Shown piece after piece: positions 25,940-33,469 of a stretch of 41,509 nucleotides of DNA. The stretch is from Betaproteobacteria bacterium (GTDB lineage: Bacteria > Pseudomonadota > Gammaproteobacteria > Burkholderiales > SHXO01). The notes beneath the pieces are model-generated. The model had not been told where the DNA came from. It worked only from the letters and a program-made list of their open reading frames with translations, and did not search any database. A program made the translations under genes and the position numbers. Each line of letters starts with the position of its first letter. Positions within the stretch are counted from its first letter, which is position 1. Where the stretch lies: positions 1-41,509 of the forward strand of contig SHXO01000015.1 in the NCBI GenBank assembly GCA_009693245.1, read 5' to 3'.

Positions 25940-27100
25940 ATGATTTTCCGTAATCGTCTGGCATTCATCGCATCTGGCCTGGCCGCCGCGGCATTCGCCT
26001 AGGCACCAGCCTTTTCGCAAGTCCAAAAACTAGGCAAGGGCGAAGGCGTCGTGGACATCGTCGCCTGGCCCGGCTATATCGAGCGCGGCGAGACCGACAA
26101 GAATTTCGACTGGGTTACCGATTTCGAGAAGAAGACCAGCTGCAAGGTGCGCGTGAAAACCGCGAATACCTCCGATGAGATGGTGGCCTTGATGAACGAA
26201 GGCGGGTTCGATCTGGTCACGGCCTCGGGCGATGCCTCCATGCGCTTGGTCGTGGGAAAGCGCGTGCAGGAGGTCAACACCAAGCTCATCCCCAGCTACA
26301 AGAACGTCGATCCGCGCCTGCAAGACGCACCGTGGCATACGGTAGGGAGCAAGCACTACGGCGTACCTTACCAATGGGGTTACAACGTACTGGCCTACAA
26401 CACCAAGGTCTTCTCCTCGCCGCCCAAGAGCTGGGAAGTGGTATTCAAGGAGATGGATCTGCCGGACGGCAAATCCAACAAAGGCCGGGTGCAAGCCTTC
26501 GACGGCCCCATCTACATCGCCGATGCGGCGCTCTACTTGATGAAGACCAAACCCGAGTTGGGGATCAAGAATCCCTACGAGTTGGATGACAAGCAGTACA
26601 AGGAGGCGCTCGGTCTTTTGCGCGCGCAGCGCAAACTGGTCTCGCGCTATTGGCACGATGCCTTCGTCCAGGTGGACGACTTCAAGAACGAAGGGGTAGT
26701 GGCCTCTTCTTCATGGGGCTTCCAGGTGAATCTGCTGCAAGGCGAGAAGCAGCCCATCGCCAGCGTTGTTCCCGTGGAAGGCGCCACGGGCTGGGCGGAC
26801 ACCACCATGATGCACGCCAACGCCGAACACCCGAATTGCGCCTATATGTGGATGGAGCACTCGCTCAATAACAAACTGCAGGGTGACTTGTCGGCTTGGT
26901 TCGGTTCCGTGCCCGCGGTTCCCGCAGCCTGCAAGGGCAACAAGCTGTTGACCGACGAGGGCTGCGCCACCAACGGTTATAACGAATTCGACCGCATCTG
27001 GTTCTGGCGCACGCCGGTGGCCAACTGCGGCGGCGGGCGTACCTGCGTGCCCTACTACCGCTGGGTCACCGACTACATCGCCATTCTGGGCGGCCGCTAG
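25940..27100 (+). pseudogene. Polyamine-type ABC transporter substrate-binding protein with an amber codon in the signal peptide
   Basis: From ATG 25940 (GGAGGAG upstream) the frame reads MIFRNRLAFIASGLAAAAFA, then TAG (26000-26002), then APAFSQVQKL and a complete PotD/YdcS-like binding protein in the same frame, 386 residues if the TAG is read. Family features are VDIVAWPGYIERG, GGFDLVTASGDASMRLV, KHYGVPYQWGYNVLAYN and KNEGVVASSSWGFQVNLLQG. The stop falls at the signal-peptide cleavage region; a CAG-to-TAG change would explain it (AFA/QAPAFSQ). Restart inside the gene would give an unexported protein, so as written the gene is probably inactive, or made only by readthrough. The rest of the frame is intact and followed by intact ATPase and permease genes, which argues for a very recent mutation or a sequence error. 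Confidence 0.82.
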
Positions 27101-27114
27101 ATTTCGCATACGAT

Positions 27115-27144
27115 CAAGGCCGGTGAGAGCACTCACCGGCCTTG
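27115..27144 (+). terminator. Perfect hairpin between binding-protein and ATPase genes
   Basis: CAAGGCCGGTGAG, loop AGCA, CTCACCGGCCTTG: a 13-bp perfect stem 15 bases after the binding-protein stop and 18 bases before the ATPase start. No T-run follows. Such hairpins commonly stabilise the binding-protein message and reduce downstream expression within ABC operons. Confidence 0.65.
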
Positions 27145-27162
27145 TGGTATTTAGTCCAGACC

Positions 27163-28203
27163 ATGGCCGAGACTTCAGCCCCCGCGGTACGCTTCACGGG
27201 CGTGTCCCGCTATTTCGGCGAGGTACGAGCCATCGACCAGATCTCCATGCAGATCGCCGATGGAGAGTTCTTTTCCTTGCTGGGTCCATCGGGTTCGGGT
27301 AAGACTACCTGCCTGAGACTCATCGCGGGCTTCGAGCAGCCCGACGCCGGCGAAATCGAAATCCATGGCCAAGCCGTGGCGGGTGTGCCTCCCTACGAAC
27401 GCGACGTCAACACGGTGTTTCAAGACTACGCGCTGTTTCCCCACATGAGCGTGGGAGAGAACGTGGAGTACGGGTTGATGATCCGCAAGGTAGCGCCCGC
27501 GGAGCGCCGCCGCCGCGCCGCCGAGATGCTCGAACTGGTGAAGTTGAGCGGTTCGTCGGGCCGAAAACCCAGCCAGCTTTCGGGCGGCCAGCGCCAGAGA
27601 GTGGCCTTGGCACGCGCGCTGGTGAACCGGCCCCGCGTGTTGTTGCTGGACGAGCCCCTGGGTGCCCTGGATCTCAAACTGCGCGAGCAAATGCAGGTGG
27701 AGTTAAAGGCGCTGCAACGGCAGGTGGGCATCACTTTCATCTATGTCACCCACGACCAGGGCGAAGCACTGGCCATGAGCGACCGCGTGGCGGTGTTCAA
27801 CCACGGGTGCATCGAACAAGTGGGTGCGCCCGGCGATATTTACGAGCGCCCGGCCACCAGTTTCGTGGCGGGCTTCGTGGGCATCTCCAATGTGTGCGAA
27901 GGAGAACTCGCCCTGCGGCTCAGCGGCGGCACCCAGCCCTTCATCATCCGCCCCGAGAAGATTCGTCTGGCCGATCCGCTGGCTCTTGCGCTGGATTCCT
28001 GGCGCTCCGCGACCGGTGTGGTCGAGTCCCTCGTCTATCTGGGCGCGGCCACGCGCTACAACGTCGTGCTCGAAGGTGGCGGCCGCCTGAGCGCCCTGCG
28101 CCAGAATTCCAATGAACCCTGCGAGGGACCCAAGCAAGGCGAGCGCACGCGGTTGACCTGGCAACCCAAGCACGAACATCCGCTGCGTGGCACGGCGCCA
28201 TGA
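27163..28203 (+). CDS. ABC transporter ATP-binding protein, spermidine/putrescine type (PotA/YdcT-like)
   Basis: The 346-residue ATPase has Walker A GPSGSGKT, Q-loop QDYALFPHMS, signature [15 protein letters not shown], Walker B VLLLDEPLGALD and H-loop VTHDQGEAL, and a C-terminal TOBE-like domain (about 275-340: FIIRPEKIRL, VVESLVYLGAATRYNV). It energises the import system encoded by the flanking genes. The start ATG at 27163 is preferred to a TTG seven codons earlier that lies inside the preceding hairpin. It overlaps the first permease gene by four bases (ATGA). Confidence 0.95.
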   Translation: MAETSAPAVRFTGVSRYFGEVRAIDQISMQIADGEFFSLLGPSGSGKTTCLRLIAGFEQPDAGEIEIHGQAVAGVPPYERDVNTVFQDYALFPHMSVGENVEYGLMIRKVAPAERRRRAAEMLELVKLSGSSGRKPSQLSGGQRQRVALARALVNRPRVLLLDEPLGALDLKLREQMQVELKALQRQVGITFIYVTHDQGEALAMSDRVAVFNHGCIEQVGAPGDIYERPATSFVAGFVGISNVCEGELALRLSGGTQPFIIRPEKIRLADPLALALDSWRSATGVVESLVYLGAATRYNVVLEGGGRLSALRQNSNEPCEGPKQGERTRLTWQPKHEHPLRGTAP

Positions 28204-29135
28204 GCGCTGCGAACGCGGCGCCCCCAGGCATGTGGCATCGCGCCTCCAATGCTTTGTATTTGCATCCGCGAGCGCTTCTATTTTTGCTGCTCACCCCGCC
28301 ATTGCTCTGGCTGGGAATCATCTATCTGGGGTCGTTGTTCGCGCTCCTTGCACAGAGCTTTTTTTATATCGACGAGTTTTCCGGGTTGGTGGTACGCGAG
28401 TTTTCCATCATCACGTGGGGGCAGCTCGTCACGCTGTCCAATTTCGACATCATCCTGCGAACCACCGCCATGGCCGCGGTGGTTACGGTGGCCGCGGCCC
28501 TGCTCGCTTTTCCCCTGGCTTTCTACATGGTGCGCCACGCCAGCACTCGCATGAAGGCGTTGCTCTACGTCGGCGTGATGCTGCCCCTGTGGTCGAGTTA
28601 TCTGGTGCGTGTGTACTCCTGGAAGTTGATCTTGGCTAAGGAAGGCATCATTACATGGCTGGCGGAGAACCTCGGCCTGCTGTGGCTGCTGGAAGGAATA
28701 CTCGCGATCCCTGTAATCGGCGGACCGTCTCTCTCCACTTCCGACATCGGTACCTTTCTCGTATTTCTCTACGTGTGGCTGCCCTTCATGGTGCTGCCCA
28801 TCGTGGCCGCGCTAGAGCGTGTTCCGCCTTCTTATATCGAGGCCTCCGCGGACCTCGGCGCCAATCCTCGCCAGACCTTTCGCCGCGTGATATTTCCGCT
28901 AACGCTTCCCGGCGTGATCGCGGGTTCCATCTTTACCTTCTCCTTGACCCTGGGCGATTACATCATCCCAGGGATCATCGGGACCTCCCATCCTTTCATC
29001 GGCCAAGCGGTCTACGCGCACCAAGGAACGGCGGGAAACATCCCCATGGCCGCCGCGCTCACTATCGTGCCCATCGCCATCATGGCGGTCTACTTGGCCC
29101 TCGCCAAACGCATGGGAGCCTTCGATGCGCTCTGA
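28200..29135 (+). CDS. ABC transporter permease, PotB/YdcU-like
   Basis: The 311-residue inner-membrane protein has six predicted helices. The EAA loop that contacts the ATPase is [20 protein letters not shown] followed by PLTLPG. The segment [20 protein letters not shown] is typical of polyamine permeases. It overlaps the ATPase gene by four bases and the second permease gene by eleven, so the genes are co-translated. Confidence 0.95.
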   Translation: MSAANAAPPGMWHRASNALYLHPRALLFLLLTPPLLWLGIIYLGSLFALLAQSFFYIDEFSGLVVREFSIITWGQLVTLSNFDIILRTTAMAAVVTVAAALLAFPLAFYMVRHASTRMKALLYVGVMLPLWSSYLVRVYSWKLILAKEGIITWLAENLGLLWLLEGILAIPVIGGPSLSTSDIGTFLVFLYVWLPFMVLPIVAALERVPPSYIEASADLGANPRQTFRRVIFPLTLPGVIAGSIFTFSLTLGDYIIPGIIGTSHPFIGQAVYAHQGTAGNIPMAAALTIVPIAIMAVYLALAKRMGAFDAL

Positions 29136-29967
29136 GGCGGGTGCCACGCGGGGAAAGGCGGGGCGTGGCACCGGGGCAGGCTGGGCGTTGAAGCTGGGCG
29201 CTTTGCTCACTGTATTGTTCTTGCACATCCCCTTGTTTTTCATTTTTCTCTACGCCTTCAGCTCGGACGCGAAGACCTTCAGCTTCCCACCGCCGGGCTT
29301 CACCACCAAATGGTTCGCCATCGCCTGGGAGCGGCAAGACATTCGCGACGCCCTCGCGCTCTCCGTTCAAGTGGGCGCGGCGGCCACGGGTATCGCGCTG
29401 ATTCTGGGAACATGCGCGGCGGCGGCGGTTTGGCGCTCGAAGTTCTTCGGGCGAGAGAGCATTTCCCTGCTGCTCATCCTGCCCATCGCGCTGCCCGGCA
29501 TCATCACCGGCATCAGCTTGCGCAGCGCATTGGGATTGATGGAGATTTCCTTCAGCTTCTGGACCATCGTGGTGGGGCACGCCACCTTTTGCGTGGTGGT
29601 GGTGTACAACAACGTGCTCGCGCGCTTCCGGCGAACTTCCCACGCGCTCATCGAAGCTTCCATGGATCTGGGCGCCAATGGCTTGCAGACCTTCCGCCAT
29701 GTAGTCTTGCCCAATATCGCCACGGCGTTGCTCGCCGGAGGAATGCTAGCCTTCGCCCTGTCCTTCGACGAGGTGATCGTGACGACCTTTACCGCGGGCC
29801 AGCAGTCCACCTTGCCCATCTGTATGCTGAGCGAATTGGTGCGCCCGCGCCAGCGGCCTGTCACCAACGTGGTTGCGGTATTCGTAATCGCCATCACCTT
29901 CATCCCCATCTTGCTCGCGTTCTACCTCACGCGCGATACGCATGAGGTGGCGGGAGCGGGGAAGTGA
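29125..29967 (+). CDS. ABC transporter permease, PotC/YdcV-like
   Basis: The 280-residue protein has six helices and the PotC-type features [36 protein letters not shown] and the EAA loop [20 protein letters not shown]. It pairs with the preceding permease. The start ATG lies inside the upstream gene; no later start fits the family length. It ends 32 bases before the decarboxylase-family gene. Confidence 0.95.
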   Translation: MRSEAGATRGKAGRGTGAGWALKLGALLTVLFLHIPLFFIFLYAFSSDAKTFSFPPPGFTTKWFAIAWERQDIRDALALSVQVGAAATGIALILGTCAAAAVWRSKFFGRESISLLLILPIALPGIITGISLRSALGLMEISFSFWTIVVGHATFCVVVVYNNVLARFRRTSHALIEASMDLGANGLQTFRHVVLPNIATALLAGGMLAFALSFDEVIVTTFTAGQQSTLPICMLSELVRPRQRPVTNVVAVFVIAITFIPILLAFYLTRDTHEVAGAGK

Positions 29968-29999
29968 GGCCTTAATAATTTTCTTAAAGGAGCCACAAA

Positions 30000-30389
30000 A
30001 TGAGCAAGGAAGTATTCAATCGCGGTCTCGAAATTCGCAAATCGGTGTTAGGAAAAGAGTACGTGGAGAAGTCTATTGCATCCGCCGACGACTTCAATAT
30101 GCCGCTGCAGGAATTGGTCACCGAGTATTGCTGGGGCGCCATCTGGGGCCGGGAAGAACTCCCCAAGAAGACCCGCAGCATGCTGAACCTCGCCATGCTC
30201 TCCGCGCTCAACCGCCCGCACGAACTGAAAATGCACCTCGCCGGCGCGCTGAGAAATGGCGTGACCAAGACCGAGATCCGCGAGATTCTGCTGCAGGTTG
30301 CCATTTATTGTGGCGTGCCGGCGGGCGTGGATGCATTCCGTGTGGCACGCGAGACCTTCGCGGAATTGGACGCAGCGGCGAAGAAGTAG
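30000..30389 (+). CDS. Carboxymuconolactone decarboxylase family protein (PcaC-like)
   Basis: The 129-residue protein is an all-helical CMD-family member: LQELVTEYCWGAIWGREEL, TRSMLNLAMLSALNRPHEL, KMHLAGALRNGVTKTEIREI and QVAIYCGVPAGVDAFRVA. The layout agrees with 4-carboxymuconolactone decarboxylase, which removes CO2 in the protocatechuate branch of aromatic breakdown; it lacks the CxxC of the AhpD peroxidase branch. No other protocatechuate genes are near, so the substrate is open. An AAAGGAG site precedes the ATG. It probably belongs to the same transcript as the ABC genes. Confidence 0.9.
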   Translation: MSKEVFNRGLEIRKSVLGKEYVEKSIASADDFNMPLQELVTEYCWGAIWGREELPKKTRSMLNLAMLSALNRPHELKMHLAGALRNGVTKTEIREILLQVAIYCGVPAGVDAFRVARETFAELDAAAKK

Positions 30390-30429
30390 ACCGAGTGCCC
30401 CGATCGCGAAACAACAAGGAGGATTACTC

Positions 30430-30840
30430 ATGATGCACAAGAGCATGGCAATAGCGGCGTTATCTGGAATGGCGGCGGCATTCGCCATCGGCATCGCGGT
30501 CGGGCAGGGTACGCCGCCAACAGAAAACAGGGGCCTAAAGGCGAGTGACCCGGTATTCATCGACCTCACGGACGAAATCGAAATCGTGAAGGGCCGGCAA
30601 CTGCGCTTGCGTGTCATCACTCTAGAGCCGGGTGGAGTGGCCGCCCTGCACAGCCACAACGGGCGCCCGGCCGTGGCTTATATCTTGGAAGGCACGCTAA
30701 CGGAGCACATCGAGAACGGCGGCACCCACGAGCGCCGAAAGGGTGAGGCCTGGTCCGAAGGCAAGACCGTCACTCATTGGTCGGAGAACAAAGGCGGCAC
30801 GCCGGTGAAGCTGGTGGCTGTCGACGTGTTCAAGCCCTGA
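30430..30840 (+). CDS. Exported cupin-domain protein
   Basis: The 136-residue product has an N-terminal hydrophobic leader (about 5-27, ending AVGQGTPP), probably a signal peptide or anchor, and one cupin domain. Motif 1 is [20 protein letters not shown], with His-Ser-His and Glu as metal ligands and GTLTEH after; motif 2 is less clear. A perfect AGGAGG lies upstream. Single-domain cupins of this type are metal-binding proteins of varied or unknown function. It is likely co-transcribed with the decarboxylase-family gene, 40 bases upstream. Confidence 0.85.
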   Translation: MMHKSMAIAALSGMAAAFAIGIAVGQGTPPTENRGLKASDPVFIDLTDEIEIVKGRQLRLRVITLEPGGVAALHSHNGRPAVAYILEGTLTEHIENGGTHERRKGEAWSEGKTVTHWSENKGGTPVKLVAVDVFKP

Positions 30841-30903
30841 CCGATTGGCGTGGCCGTTGGAGGGACGCTGGGGCGATCAAGATAAGAAAGCGCCGTAACC
30901 TAA

Positions 30904-31128
30904 GCGGCCGGAGAGGCTCGCTTCTCGATTTTCGGAATCGAGCTGTCCATACATGCCCAACTCGGGGCTCGCGATACCCAGATCTTGGCTACCAATTTCC
31001 GGGTCATCAAGTGTGCCGGCGCGAACAAAACATTCAAGGTATCTTTACGGGCCGCCGTCGGCTCCTGGTACGAGTGCACATCGGAAGGGCGGCGCACCGT
31101 CCGCAAACAGGAAGGTCTATGGAAATAG
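30904..31128 (+). other. Open frame without a start codon, possible gene remnant
   Basis: Between TAA (30901) and TAG (31126) a 74-codon frame reads with balanced composition (for example [20 protein letters not shown] and [20 protein letters not shown]) but has no ATG, GTG or TTG suited to start it and no ribosome binding site. I do not recognise it. It may be a truncated relic next to the ABC-exporter fragment, or chance. Confidence 0.3.
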
Positions 31129-31283
31129 AGAGAGTACTTAGCGGCGATCGCCGCATGGAAATGTGGGCCTTTGAGTGGGATATGACCCATACTACGGGAC
31201 GGAAGGCCAACCGAAAGTTTATCGGCTACGAACAGCCCGTGCGCTCCGCACAGGATCAGGCGGCAGTCGTGCAGGAGGCTGGC

Positions 31284-31607
31284 GACGAGGAGGTCATATC
31301 CGCTGCTCGTGCGGCCTACTGCGACGAGTTTCTGAGAGCGCTGCCGGAGGGCTACAACACCTTTCTCGGCGAGCGCGGCGTGCGCCTCTCGGGAGGGCAG
31401 CGCCAGCGCATCGTGCAAGCCGCATTGGAAGCGGCCATGCGAGACCGCACGACCCTCGTCATCGCCCACCGCCTCGCCACGGTGCAAAGGGCGGATCGCA
31501 TTGTGGTGCTAGACCATGGCATGATCGTGGAGGAGGGGACGCACGCTTCCCTGGTGGCCTCGAACTGGATGTATGCGCGGCTGGCCGCTTTGCAATTCAA
31601 CGACTGA
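31284..31607 (+). pseudogene. C-terminal fragment of an ABC exporter ATPase with internal deletion
   Basis: The frame encodes the end of an MsbA-like ABC transporter: [40 protein letters not shown], then directly [20 protein letters not shown] and [20 protein letters not shown]. The stretch of about 29 residues normally between QRQRI and VQAALE, containing Walker B and the D-loop, is missing in frame. The membrane domain and Walker A are absent upstream. The fragment cannot hydrolyse ATP. No intact copy is in the window. Confidence 0.85.
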
Positions 31608-31994
31608 AGCCGTTCAATAACTGGCGCGAGGGGCGAGGCGATGAACCAGAATGCCGTTGTCCGCGTGTGTGGCCTGTGTCTTGGCGGCGGCAAGCAACTG
31701 GTCTTCGGCACAGGGGCAAGAGCCCCCACCGGCCCAGCGTGGTAGCGGTAGACCGGCATCCGCACCTGCTAAGTCACAACGAGAGGGTGGATCCAACGAG
31801 CGGTTAAGAAGTTCTTGTCCATGGCCGATATCAAGCGCGCATCACTTACGCCGCCGCTTTCCTGGGGCGAAAGCGATGGCCGAGTTGGCGTGTTATCCTT
31901 TTTTCATAGAGGCTATGCCACTAGCGCCTAGAGCGGAGAATTTTCGCAGGTTTTACCGAGGAATCGCAGGGTACGTGGATGGAGGGAGAGGGCG
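31608..31994. other. Gap after the ABC fragment with no supported gene
   Basis: A 115-codon frame (31651-31998) begins MPLSACVACVLAAASNWSSA, which looks like a signal peptide, and its stop overlaps the next ATG in an ATGA. Its latter half, however, is arginine-rich, low in conservation signals and covers the ribosome binding site of the next gene; I do not count it as a gene. It may be the decayed end of an exported protein. Confidence 0.3.
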
Positions 31995-32360
31995 ATGAGT
32001 AGACAGTTGATGATTACCTACTACGCTGACCGCGAGCTGTTGGGCTTGGTGTCCGATGAGGATTACGAAGCCTTCAAGGACCTTCTGCTGGGGGCCCTGC
32101 ACAACGAGTGGCCCAAAGCCGGTGTGAACGTGGACGACGCCGAGCACGCTTACGTCGAGGTTGAACTTGCTCCCGGTGCCAAAGGGGAAGCCCCTCTGGA
32201 CGAACAAGCTCGCGCGGACGTCGAAGCGCGTGTGATCGAGATCGCCAACGACGTGATCGACACGCGGGAGTGGGCGACGGAAGACACCGAGAGCTACGAC
32301 GAGGAATACGAAGAGGAGATCGAGGAGCGCCGCTTAGGCGAGGACCGCGAGGACTACTAA
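31995..32360 (+). CDS. Acidic protein of unknown function
   Basis: The 121-residue product starts MSRQLMITYYADRELLGLVS after a good GGAGGGAGAG site. The first 90 residues look globular with mixed helix and strand (EDYEAFKDLLLGALHNEWPK, EHAYVEVELAP), and the C-terminus is a strongly acidic tail (YDEEYEEEIEERRLGEDRED). I do not recognise a family. A cytosolic location is likely since there is no leader or membrane segment. Start, codon use and composition agree with a real gene. Confidence 0.65.
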   Translation: MSRQLMITYYADRELLGLVSDEDYEAFKDLLLGALHNEWPKAGVNVDDAEHAYVEVELAPGAKGEAPLDEQARADVEARVIEIANDVIDTREWATEDTESYDEEYEEEIEERRLGEDREDY

Positions 32361-32450
32361 ACGGGCTTGGCCCGCGGGCCCTGCCGTCAAGAATTCCGCC
32401 TCCGTGCCGAAATAATACCCTGTCATAACGGCGCGCAGATAGGGGGTAAG

Positions 32451-33158
32451 ATGATTCCGGGCAGCGAATTGGATTTTCTGCGCGGTGCCGCTGGGCAGTA
32501 CCCGGCGGCCCAATTTCTTCAAGGTCCCTTAAACCTTTCCGCTCTCGCTAATGGCGGGAGCGAACTCCAGGCACCCCCTCCGGGCGACTCCTCCGAGGTC
32601 AACCTGTCCGATGCTTCCAAGTTGCTTGGCCTTATGGATTCCGATGGCGGCGGCTCGGCGTCTTTGCTGAGTGCTTTCAGCGCTCTCGTGGAGAAGCTGG
32701 CGGGCCAGAAGGTTTTCAGCCTAACCGTGGACTCCCAAAAACTCGAAACGAGTTACTTCACCCTGGATACGGTCAAGGAGCGCTTACGAGTGGGTGCCGG
32801 CGCCTCGCCCCTGGACTACCGGTACAGCGCGTTTCATGCCGAGGCGCAGACTTTGTCTTATTCCGCGCAAGGAACGCTTACGCTGGAGGATGGTACGAAG
32901 CTTCAATTCAGCTTTCAACTGGAGGCCGCCCAAGTCTATGTGGAGGAGACCCAGGCACGGGTACGAATAGACGGCTCGTGGTTGCCCGCCGCCCAGAATG
33001 CGGCCAGCCCGGGTATGTCGGTCCGCTCTCGCGACAATGGGGCCGACATCGCTCTCGATCATCATGGTGTAAGACAGCTCCTGGACGGCTTGGCGCTCCC
33101 AGGGCACCGGCACGCCTATGGCCATGACAAGCGAGACGCTGTGCTACAAGACGGCTAG
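32451..33158 (+). CDS. Protein of unknown function
   Basis: The 235-residue product from ATG 32451 (GGGGTAAG upstream) has a Pro/Gly/Ser-rich first third, a helix with LLSAFSALVEKLAGQKVF (about 78-95), and a beta-rich segment (YSAQGTLTLEDGTKLQFSFQ, then EAAQVYVEETQARVRIDG). There is no signal peptide or membrane helix. The layout recalls flagellar or secreted structural proteins, but I cannot name a family. It ends tail-to-tail with the TPR gene, the two TAG stops sharing the palindrome CTAG at 33155-33158. Confidence 0.6.
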   Translation: MIPGSELDFLRGAAGQYPAAQFLQGPLNLSALANGGSELQAPPPGDSSEVNLSDASKLLGLMDSDGGGSASLLSAFSALVEKLAGQKVFSLTVDSQKLETSYFTLDTVKERLRVGAGASPLDYRYSAFHAEAQTLSYSAQGTLTLEDGTKLQFSFQLEAAQVYVEETQARVRIDGSWLPAAQNAASPGMSVRSRDNGADIALDHHGVRQLLDGLALPGHRHAYGHDKRDAVLQDG

Positions 33159-33469
33159 TTCTTTCGCAGCCGCCGCGCGAACACTTCCATTTCCTTGGCG
33201 GCCTGTTTATCGCCCTTGGCCTGCGCGACGCCGATGCCTTGCTCATAGGCCGATAAAGCTTCTTCCTTGCGGCCACAATCGGTGAGCGCGCGCCCTAGCA
33301 GCTTCCATGCGGCCGAGTATCCAGGGTCGAGTGCCACGGCACGTTGCAAATGACTCACCGCCTGGCTTGGTTGCTCCAGCTTGAGATACTCGCTCCCGAT
33401 GCCAAAGCGCAGCAGCGCGTTGTCCTTGCCATTCTCTAGCATCTTGAGAAAGTTGGCGAGGGCGGACAT
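33155..33469 (-). CDS. Small tetratricopeptide-repeat protein
   Basis: The 104-residue product holds about two TPR units: ALLRFGIGSEYLKLEQPSQA with VSHLQRAVALDPGYS, and AAWKLLGRALTDCGRKEEAL with SAYEQGIGVAQAKGD. The end is a basic helix (EMEVFARRLRKN). TPRs bind partner proteins; the partner is unknown. Its ATG overlaps the kup TAA by one base, so it is probably co-translated with kup. Confidence 0.85.
   Translation of the reverse strand: MSALANFLKMLENGKDNALLRFGIGSEYLKLEQPSQAVSHLQRAVALDPGYSAAWKLLGRALTDCGRKEEALSAYEQGIGVAQAKGDKQAAKEMEVFARRLRKN

Noticed and set aside
31651-31998. Possible exported small protein
   Set aside because: Only the first 30 residues look like a signal peptide; the rest is arginine-rich and covers the next gene's ribosome binding site.
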